Shown here: piece by piece, positions 53,980 to 61,680 of the stretch
Position numbering within the stretch: position 1 is the first letter of the stretch
Layout: the number at the start of each line of letters is the position of its first letter
Source of the DNA: Leishmania martiniquensis
Taxonomy: Eukaryota; Euglenozoa; Kinetoplastea; Trypanosomatida; Trypanosomatidae
DNA: 64,000 nucleotides
Assembly: GCF_017916325.1 (NCBI RefSeq)
Contig: NC_090170.1
Span: 1,647,501-1,711,500, forward strand
Reading direction: 5' to 3'
Made by a program: the position numbers and the translations under genes
Notes under the pieces: generated by a model
What the model was told of the DNA's origin: nothing
The model's database searches: none
The model's input: the letters and a program-made list of their open reading frames with translations, nothing else

Positions 53980-55629
53980 ATGCGCACACATTCGTTGCTT
54001 TGCCGCGGGTTGCTGCGGCGCACGTCATGTCATTACCGTCGCTTTGTCCCTCCATGGGAAAAGGATGGGAAGACGGCCGAGGAGTTTTTTGGCGGCATTT
54101 TACAGAGCGCCAACCCCATCCAAAGGCAGCGCAAGGAAGCGGAGCGCCAACGGCGGCTCGAAGAGGCCGTCGCGGTTGAGGCCGCTCTGTCGCCGGAGGA
54201 GCAGCAAAGATTGGAGGCTATGGAGGCGCACAACGCGGCCATTGCCGAGGAGCGACGCAATTTTCTCCCGTACGGGGCAACCCCGAAAAAGTACTTTGAA
54301 ACTGCCTGCATGGCTGCCTGGGGTGAGTACAAGGCCGCCCTACAATCCTCAATGAAGGGCACAGCCGCATCGCCGTCTCTGTCGGGTGGTGAGGACTCGT
54401 ATTCTTGGAGCGTGCAGCACCAGTTGGAGAGCGACATGGAGGATAAGATCCCATACAAGTACGACGCCTATGTGGAACCGGCAGCATCGCTGTCGTCTTT
54501 ATCGGCTCCCAAAAGCCCACAATGGCCGCTGCACGGGTCTGTAGGCGTGGTGGTAGACATCGACGGCGTCTTGTACCGTAGCCACCGCCTCATCCCAGGA
54601 GCTGACGTCGCCATACAGCACCTTTCCATGCTGCGTGTTCCGTTTGCGTTCATGACAAATGGTGGCGGCAAAAGCGAAGCCGAAAAGGCGGAGGAGCTCT
54701 CTGCGCTGCTGGGCTGTCACATTGACGCGCACCAGGTGCTGCTTGCCCATAGCCCGATGCGCCTACTCGTCCCTGAGTACGCCGAGGAGCGCGTGCTGGT
54801 CGTTGGTGCGCCGCACTGCGCGAATATCGCGTGCCAGTATGGCTTTCGGCGGGCAATCTCTGTTCAGCAGTACCAATGCGAGCACCCTGAGATGGTGCCG
54901 TTTAAGAAGTGGGGTGAGCTGAAGCGGGCGGCACCGGGCTCCGTGCCGTTTCCTGCCATCCGTGCCATTCTCCAGATGAGCGACCCGGAGGACGCCTTCA
55001 ACGACATCCAGACGGTGCTGGACGTTCTCCTCGCCCCCGGTGGCCAGGTCGGCTCGTACGTCTCCAGCACTCAGACGACGCCGTACTTTGCCGCTGCTGA
55101 CGACTTATTATGGTCCACCGAGGCGCCGCTGCCGCGGCTCGGCCAGGGCGCCTTTCGCGAGATGCTGGCCTCAGTGTACGAGAGCGTTACCGGACAAGGT
55201 ATGCAAGTGCTGCAGTATGGGAAGCCCCGGGCTATCGCGTACGCATTTGCGGAGCAGCGCGTGAAGAAGTTGTCGGCGTCGCTGGGGTGGGACCCGAACC
55301 AGCTGCGCTCTATCTTCATGGTCGGTGACAATGTCGAGAGCGACATTGTCGGCGCCAATGCCGCTGGTGGTCTGTGGACTAGCGTGCATGTGCTCTCCGG
55401 CATCGGGCGTGCGCCAGCCGCCCGTCGCACATTGAGCGTTGGCGATGGCGAACTGGAGTGGATCGAGTCGTGTGTCTCCAAGACACCGCACTACGTCGCG
55501 CCCACGCTCGATCACTTTGTGCGCGAGCTGCTCGCGTTCCCCGAGGCGGCGCTCCTGCAGAACAAGACGCCGTACTATGGGAAGCCGAATCCAGTCGACC
55601 TGAGAGGTGCATATAACTTTCGTGAGTGA
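53980..55629 (+). CDS. HAD superfamily IIA hydrolase, CECR5/HDHD5-like, probably mitochondrial
   Basis: The protein has 549 residues from the first in-frame ATG at 53980; the open frame upstream lacks an ATG and crosses the splice acceptors. All four HAD motifs are visible: motif I VVDIDGVLY with Asp193 (nucleophile) and Asp195; motif II FMTNGGG; the motif III Lys in YGKPRAIAY (Lys415); and motif IV VGDNVESDIVGANAAGG with Asp450 and Asp455. The cap inserted between motifs II and III places it in class IIA, closest in layout to the eukaryotic CECR5/HDHD5 group. The first 23 residues (MRTHSLLCRGLLRRTSCHYRRF) resemble a mitochondrial presequence. A helical Glu/Arg/Gln region (about 40-190) precedes the catalytic domain and is longer than usual. 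The substrate is unknown; phosphatase activity is expected from the intact motifs. Confidence 0.92.
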   Translation: MRTHSLLCRGLLRRTSCHYRRFVPPWEKDGKTAEEFFGGILQSANPIQRQRKEAERQRRLEEAVAVEAALSPEEQQRLEAMEAHNAAIAEERRNFLPYGATPKKYFETACMAAWGEYKAALQSSMKGTAASPSLSGGEDSYSWSVQHQLESDMEDKIPYKYDAYVEPAASLSSLSAPKSPQWPLHGSVGVVVDIDGVLYRSHRLIPGADVAIQHLSMLRVPFAFMTNGGGKSEAEKAEELSALLGCHIDAHQVLLAHSPMRLLVPEYAEERVLVVGAPHCANIACQYGFRRAISVQQYQCEHPEMVPFKKWGELKRAAPGSVPFPAIRAILQMSDPEDAFNDIQTVLDVLLAPGGQVGSYVSSTQTTPYFAAADDLLWSTEAPLPRLGQGAFREMLASVYESVTGQGMQVLQYGKPRAIAYAFAEQRVKKLSASLGWDPNQLRSIFMVGDNVESDIVGANAAGGLWTSVHVLSGIGRAPAARRTLSVGDGELEWIESCVSKTPHYVAPTLDHFVRELLAFPEAALLQNKTPYYGKPNPVDLRGAYNFRE

Positions 55630-56277
55630 AGCGCACTCGATATCGACGGCCTTCTCCCGTCGTTCCGTCCTTTCTGCACCGCACGGCACACGTGTAAGGC
55701 ACGAAGTGACGGCGAGGTACGTGCCTATCGCCAGTAGAGGTGGATGGCCAAGCGGTCTAGAATGAGGTCACTTGTTCTGCCGCAGCGATTTTTCGCTTGA
55801 TACGTAGAAGACGTAAGGGGGGGTACATGCGCAGTGCGCGCAGGCGACGGCTTGCGACGAGGCCACCGTCAGCATGGGCATGGTCGCCTACACCAACGTT
55901 CCCTGCTGTGCAACCACTACATGTCATTCCCCTCTGCCGGGTACGTGTGATGTCCTCAGCGCCGACTACTCTCGAACGCTTTCGTGCTCACCTCCCGCGT
56001 TCCTCCGGCTAGCAACTAACTTGCTCGTGGCTCCATATGCGTCGCTTCCTTCCTGCTCCGTTGCAAAGTGGCAAGGAAAAGGGGGTCAGGGGAAATCGTA
56101 GGGCCCATCCTTTCGCTGGCGGCACTGTGCATCCGTGCGCCCATGCTCTCTTCTTTTACCTACCCGCTCCCCCCTCCTCTTCGTCAGCACTGCGCCCATC
56201 AATCCGATCACACACACATACACATACACGCATAGACGCGTCTGCAAGTCAGCGGGGGAATACGGGTAACATTCAAC
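55630..56277. other. spacer with tRNA A-box-like sequence
   Basis: No gene is supported. Bases 55745-55759 (TGGCCAAGCGGTCTA) resemble the A box of Leu/Ser tRNAs, but no B box or cloverleaf follows. The acceptor for the next gene is AG 56186-56187 after a C/T tract; a short CA run follows at about 56210-56230. Confidence 0.55.
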
Positions 56278-58164
56278 ATGAACCCGAACGATGCTGCGGA
56301 GAAGCTGTTGCAGAATCCACGGTTCCTCGAGCTCTTCCAGCGAGCGCTCGGCGGCGGCGGCCATCGCGACGGCGGGGACGTTGGCGACACGCTCAAGTCG
56401 ATGCCCAAGGAGGGCGACCCGAAGCGGGAGGAGTGGCTGCGCGCCTTGCAGGCACGCCTGCAGCAGGAGACGGAAAAGGAGGTGAAGAAGGACCTGGAGC
56501 AGGTGCACAGTGACGAGCATGGCCAGTGGATGTTCGTCATGCCAGAGCCGGGCTTCTGTATCAAAACAAGCGTCGCCGGTGGGTCGAAGGTATTCCTTAA
56601 CATATGCCAGCACGCACGCATCGGGGAGCCGGTGCCGATGGAACTGGATACGGGGGACGCTGGCCAGCAGGACCCGGCGGAGATGCGCTATCGCGTTCCG
56701 ATCAGCTGCGGTCAGGCGCGGCCCGACCGGGACAAAAAAGGAAAGCCCTGCAAAGTGTACGATGTCATCGTCAACCCGTCGACCGTCCGGCGCTGCGGTG
56801 AGGATCATGAGTTCCGCCGCTTTGTGGCCGCGCTGTGCATGCAGTGGATCAAACAGAAATCGGAGCCCACTCTGAATGCCGATGAGTTTCGAAACCTTAA
56901 CTTCAAATGCAAAGGTACGCTGGAACCGCAGCGCATTCGCCTCTCCACTCAGCAGAAAGAGCGCAATGCAATGGGTGACGAGATTCGTTTGCCGACCGCT
57001 TCCGACACCGCGACAGCGCCTTCGCAGGTGGCCGGCTCTCAAGGCAACGGCAAGCTAATCGAGGAGATGCTGCCATCGGCTGACGCCAGCGCAGGCTCGT
57101 CAACAGGGGCCGCACCCGCGTCGACACCGGGGCCAACCGTAAAGGAGGTGAGAGCGGAGGGTATGTATAGTTGGACCTCGCACAAGAGGCCTGCGTCGAA
57201 CCCGTACTTTAAGGAGAACGTGCCTGCTTTTTTCGCTGTTACGCTTCATCTGCCAGGAGTCCAAACAATTCGAGAGGTCGATGTGCGTATCAGCCACCGA
57301 CGAGTGGATTGCTACTACATCGACGAGGTCGTTGAGGAACAGGAGCAGAAAGAAGAAGCTGCGGCATCCAGTGGGGGCTGTCGTTGCGCGGTGACTGCGT
57401 CAAACAAAGATTTCGGCGCCTCCCCGTTTCTCTCGGCCACGCTTGACTACCCCGTCTCCGATGACGTGGTGGAGGCCAAGTACGTGCGGAAGACATCGCT
57501 GCTGAAGTTGAAGCTGGAGGTGAAGCTACCCGACGAGACGCAGTCTCCCGTCACTCGCCCGGAGCGTGATGTGACGGAGGTGGAGGAGGAGGAGCGGCAG
57601 CGCGAAAACGCAGAGCGCGAAAAGAAATGGGCTGCTGCCAAAGAAAAGCATGAGCGCCAGCAGCAGGAAGAAGCTGCTGTGATGGCAGAGCGACGTAGCT
57701 GCGTTGAGAATCTGACCGCCGTTCAATCTGGCGATATCCCGCCCATTATTCGAACTGAGGTCGATCAGATGCCGCGCGAGCAGCTGCCGTGTATGCTTCA
57801 CCGATTGGAGGGGCGCATCCGTAAAGGGGACTCGGTGGATGCGTTGCTGGAGAAGCTCCCAGACCCAGTGCTAGACGCGCTGATCGACTATATTCGCGAG
57901 AAGTTATCGCTGCTACCACGTGAGCGGAAGACAACGGACTCAAAAGGGGATGACAAGGCAGCATCGCTCTTCTCCTCGCATGAAGCGCACTCGGCCTTAG
58001 ACGTCCCGCCGTCGGTGTCGAATGCTTCTGGAGCTGAGGTGTCCAACAAGAGGGCGACAGCGGAGAGCTATCCGCGGCCAATGGAAGAGTTTAACGTGAC
58101 AAAGCAGTCTGAGGAGCTTTTTGGCGTGGCCTTCCACAACCGGTACCTCTTCGCGTTGGACTGA
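56278..58164 (+). CDS. PIH1-domain protein, Kintoun/DNAAF2-like dynein assembly factor
   Basis: The protein has 628 residues; the ATG at 56278 lies 91 nt after AG 56186-56187. The PIH1 N-terminal domain spans about 85-235: FVMPEPGFCIKT, then KVFLNICQH, then the hallmark PISCGQARPDRDKKGKPCK and YDVIVNP (about 141-167), then FVAALCMQWIKQK. A p23/CS-like domain of about 295-420 begins NPYFKENVPAFFAVTLHLPG and ends LLKLKLEVKLPDE. A Glu/Arg helix (430-475) and a short C-terminal helical region follow. Family knowledge: PIH1 proteins work with Hsp90/R2TP to pre-assemble axonemal dynein arms in the cytoplasm. Length and the PIH1 plus CS layout favour Kintoun (DNAAF2/PF13) over PIH1D1 or PIH1D3; that subtype is less certain than the family. 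Confidence 0.88.
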   Translation: MNPNDAAEKLLQNPRFLELFQRALGGGGHRDGGDVGDTLKSMPKEGDPKREEWLRALQARLQQETEKEVKKDLEQVHSDEHGQWMFVMPEPGFCIKTSVAGGSKVFLNICQHARIGEPVPMELDTGDAGQQDPAEMRYRVPISCGQARPDRDKKGKPCKVYDVIVNPSTVRRCGEDHEFRRFVAALCMQWIKQKSEPTLNADEFRNLNFKCKGTLEPQRIRLSTQQKERNAMGDEIRLPTASDTATAPSQVAGSQGNGKLIEEMLPSADASAGSSTGAAPASTPGPTVKEVRAEGMYSWTSHKRPASNPYFKENVPAFFAVTLHLPGVQTIREVDVRISHRRVDCYYIDEVVEEQEQKEEAAASSGGCRCAVTASNKDFGASPFLSATLDYPVSDDVVEAKYVRKTSLLKLKLEVKLPDETQSPVTRPERDVTEVEEEERQRENAEREKKWAAAKEKHERQQQEEAAVMAERRSCVENLTAVQSGDIPPIIRTEVDQMPREQLPCMLHRLEGRIRKGDSVDALLEKLPDPVLDALIDYIREKLSLLPRERKTTDSKGDDKAASLFSSHEAHSALDVPPSVSNASGAEVSNKRATAESYPRPMEEFNVTKQSEELFGVAFHNRYLFALD

Positions 58165-59563
58165 TCGACCAGCGATGTTTAGAGCAACACAGCATGGGGG
58201 TAGAGGCACCGCCATACCTTTTTCCCTCTTGGTCTCTTTCACGTGGATCACCTGTAGGCTGTGGCTTACAGAGCCGTTTTGTGCTGTCTAGCACGTACCT
58301 TTTCGTTGCTTCTGATGTACAGATGATGATGGTGACGCATCACATGACTCCACAGCCGAGAAAGTGGCAGATCCTTGCGCCTCGAGGCGACGCCAGGGAG
58401 CCGGCTGCCTCTCGGTCGTAGTACATGAGAGGAGAGAGAGTGACTATCGCCGAGCATTCACCACGGAGAACATCGCAGTGCTCAGCTGTTAAGGGCAACT
58501 CAGAAGGCCACGCATGGCTTGCCTCCGGTACACCTTTGCAGAAGGTAAACTGAAGGGGAGACGAAGCACCGACGTGGATGCCAAATCCCGGCGTCTGCTC
58601 GTTCGTTTGTATGTATGTGTGTGTGTCTGTGTGTGTATGGGGAGGGGGGTCCTTCCTTCGCCTTCTCCGTTCCGTATGCGATGCATGAGCGCCACCCTAT
58701 CTATTCACGCGATGAGATCGTCGTGGCTCTGGTTGCGGCAAGGCCGCCTAATTAGTCTCCTGCCCTCTCTCTAGGTTGCCGATGCTTCCTCCGCATTGTG
58801 GCGCTCACTCCCGCTTCTCTCGCTCAAAGTTGAAGAAGATTGAGTGGTGGCGTTTGCAGAGCGTATCTGACGCAATCAATCCTCTCTCAGACCCAACACC
58901 CGCTCCCATACATCTCCACCACGTCCCCTTCTCATGCGACACTCTCAGATGCATAGAAGAGAAAATGCGCAGGCGTAGACGCGCCTACTTCGCTCTCTTT
59001 CTCTCGCTGTGTATATCCTGATAAACGGTGTATGCTTCCGTGCCGATCGTGGCACAGAAGGTAGCTGTTAATGGTGTTGACGTCCTCCGTTACGTTTTTC
59101 GTCTGCGCGAAAGAACGGCACACGCACACGCGCGCGCGCACGCAGACATGTACACACGTTTCATGATCGTTTCCTCTCATCCACACTCCCACACGTATAT
59201 CCATCTTTTTCTTTTGCTTTTTTTTTTGTTACTGCTTCGACTCCGCATCTGCCACAGCACACTCGCTCACAGAAGCGTTACTTTCTGGCGTTCTGTTTTC
59301 GTACGCTTGCGGCTGTTTCTCTGTCGTGTCCTTCACATCTTCCCTGCCGTTTAAGCTGTAGGTGTATGACCTTCATCAAGCGCGTCAGCGGCCTTCTTGC
59401 GTAACTGCGGTGAGGCGAAAGCTCTGCGCTCAGCACCTCTGCCGCTCCTTCTCCCTCCCCCCTCCTCTTTTAACCCAAACAGAAAAGCCGAATAGCACAA
59501 GGTGCTCCTATTTGAAGCGCCAGCTCCTCAGGCCTTTCATATTGTTGTTGGATTGCGCTCGCC
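58165..59563. other. spacer
   Basis: No gene is supported. C/T-rich from about 59190 to 59480 with T runs; the acceptor for the next gene is AG 59481-59482. Confidence 0.6.
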
Positions 59564-60592
59564 ATGCTGCGTCGCTCGTGTATAACGCGCGTGCACCTCT
59601 TCAGCGCGCTGGTCCCTGAGGTGAAGGTGCGAGCACCGCATTTCTTGACCGCTGAGGGTGTCGCTGTAGCTAAAGTCGCGCTCGAGGAGCGCAAGTCGTA
59701 CTTGGACTACCCCGAGCTGGTTCAATGCATAGAGGCACTCGGCAACGTTGACAATGCAATCACACAGAGGGACGTGACAAAGAAGCTGAGTAAGTGCGTG
59801 GACGCGCTTCGGGCGCAGCTGTACCGAAAGGACATGACCGATCCACAACGGCGGCTGGAGCTACACGAAGCCATCATGGCGGCGGGCTTTTACGAGCGTG
59901 TCATCAGCGTGACCCAGCTCGAGGGGGAGGGAATTCGCTACGTGATGAACCACTTCAACTTCGATGTCCGCCGCGACACGCGTATCACTCAAAAGGTGCA
60001 CGAGGCGCTGTCGGAGGAAAGGACGACGACGCCAGAGTCAGAGCAGCTGCTGCGCAACCTGCTCCTTCTCGAGCGTCGCCTCACTGGCAAGTACCGCTTC
60101 TCTCAATTCAACGGTCGCCGCTGGTTCGCGCTTGGCATGCCGCTTTCCGAGATCACGACAGAAAAAGAAGCGCAGCGTCTCCTCAGCATTGACGTCATAA
60201 AGAGCGAAGGTAACTTCACCTTTGGGGAAGTGGATTCGGAGAAGTTATGGAAGACCATCACGATTAGCCCAAACGAGGAGCAACACGTCACGTTCGCCGA
60301 CGCGGGGAATATCTTCAAGAATGCTCGCGACACGGACACAACGTTTGAGTTGCGCGTCCAGAAGCCGCAGGCACCGCCAGACTTCTGGGAGCGGCTCCAC
60401 GAAGCGCTGCTGCGGTATTGGGTTCTGTGGTTTGCAGCATGGGTGACCTTTTTCATGATAGATGAAGAGATCATCACGCTGGTGGCGCTCATCTTCCTGA
60501 AGCACCGTCAGACAAAGATCCTGGAGGAGGAGGCACACAGGACGGGAGGCAAAGTCTATATCGCATCCGCTGTGGGCCGCTCGCGGGATTGA
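59564..60592 (+). CDS. hypothetical, putative mitochondrial membrane protein
   Basis: The frame encodes 342 residues from the ATG at 59564, 81 nt after AG 59481-59482. The N-terminus (MLRRSCITRVHLFSAL) looks like a mitochondrial presequence. The body is soluble and mixed helix/strand, with charged segments (KDMTDPQRRLELHEAIMAAG) and a conserved-looking YRFSQFNGRRWFALG stretch. Near the C-terminus two hydrophobic segments, RYWVLWFAAWVTFFMID (about 289-305) and ITLVALIFLKH (about 309-319), could form a hairpin in a membrane, followed by a basic tail. I recognise no family. It is very likely a real gene; location is inferred from the N-terminus and spans only. Confidence 0.82.
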   Translation: MLRRSCITRVHLFSALVPEVKVRAPHFLTAEGVAVAKVALEERKSYLDYPELVQCIEALGNVDNAITQRDVTKKLSKCVDALRAQLYRKDMTDPQRRLELHEAIMAAGFYERVISVTQLEGEGIRYVMNHFNFDVRRDTRITQKVHEALSEERTTTPESEQLLRNLLLLERRLTGKYRFSQFNGRRWFALGMPLSEITTEKEAQRLLSIDVIKSEGNFTFGEVDSEKLWKTITISPNEEQHVTFADAGNIFKNARDTDTTFELRVQKPQAPPDFWERLHEALLRYWVLWFAAWVTFFMIDEEIITLVALIFLKHRQTKILEEEAHRTGGKVYIASAVGRSRD

Positions 60593-61547
60593 TAGTGGCA
60601 GCCGGGTGCCGCGGTGAGTGGGGGCGTACGATGATGCGTGTCCTTGCTGATGTGGAAGCGCGAGTGAACGCGCGCTTCTTTTTCAGCCCGTATGTGTGTA
60701 CTACAATGATTTTTTTCCCAAACGCGGAGGAGGAGATGCCGCCGCGCGCTCGATTGCTCTCGCATCTGTGCGCACTTACACAGCCCTGTCCTCCTTCTGC
60801 AGCTTCGTTCGCTGGGAGTCGGAGCCGCTCTGACGGCCTTGAGGACACCAGGGTACATAAGGAGAGTCGGCATGCGACCAAGCGCTGCGACGTATGCTCC
60901 GACAAGAATAGGGGTGGCCGCGAGCATGAAACGACTCCTACGCGCATTTGCCCGTAGCGCTCCTCGAAGAGAAGCGGAAGGAGCGCCGCGCTCCGCCACT
61001 TTCTGACGAATAGAGTTCGCGGGTCATTTACCCTCTCTTTAGCCGACACGCAGCGATGACGACGCTGCCCCCCGATTCCTCTTTCATCTCTCTTTTTGTC
61101 CCTTCGCACGAGGGGGGCGCTGACGTCCCTTGCACGGCAGCTGGTTGCACTATGCGCTGGGTGCCTCCTGCTTCCTCTTCGAGCCTAACCGCCCCTTCGA
61201 TGCTCACCGACCATATTCTCTGCTGACGCAACCACCCCCCTCCCCTCCCCTTTGCGGTCTCTCTAACTCATTTCACTGTAGCCGCGTACGCTTGCGTGCC
61301 TCTCACATGTCCCCTAGATCTGTAATAGCGCCTTCTCATCCTCTTGCGGAGAACTCTATCTCTTCGTGCGGCTCAGTGGTACTTCTTCATTTTTCCTCTC
61401 CGCCCACCGGACACCCGTCTTAGAGCGCGCGTGTGGAAGCGGCGTGGACGACACGCAGAGCACGCTGTACCGCGCCACTGCCGACACCTTTTCTTTGGGG
61501 CTACACCCAACTGGTGTACACAACTTAATGCACAAGGAAAGCGCACA
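60593..61547. other. spacer
   Basis: No gene is supported. The likely acceptor for the next gene is AG 61422-61423 after a C/T tract. An ATG at 61528 opens an out-of-frame ORF that overlaps the next start. Confidence 0.6.
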
Positions 61548-61680
61548 ATGGGCTCTCTACATCGTTTTTTCAGCGGCTCTCTCTCGCTCCCTATTCATGC
61601 ATTCTTCCTGCTGCTGTTCTGCCTCTTTGCTGCCGGTGCGTACAACTGGGCTCTCAAAGTGTATCGCACGCAGCCGCTGA
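61528..61680 (+). other. overlapping upstream ORF at the PGAP1-like start
   Basis: An ATG 20 nt before the main ATG opens a 50-codon frame ending with TGA at 61678-61680, inside the main gene. It would be read first by scanning ribosomes if the leader starts at AG 61422-61423. It is probably a leaky uORF rather than a gene. Confidence 0.4.
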
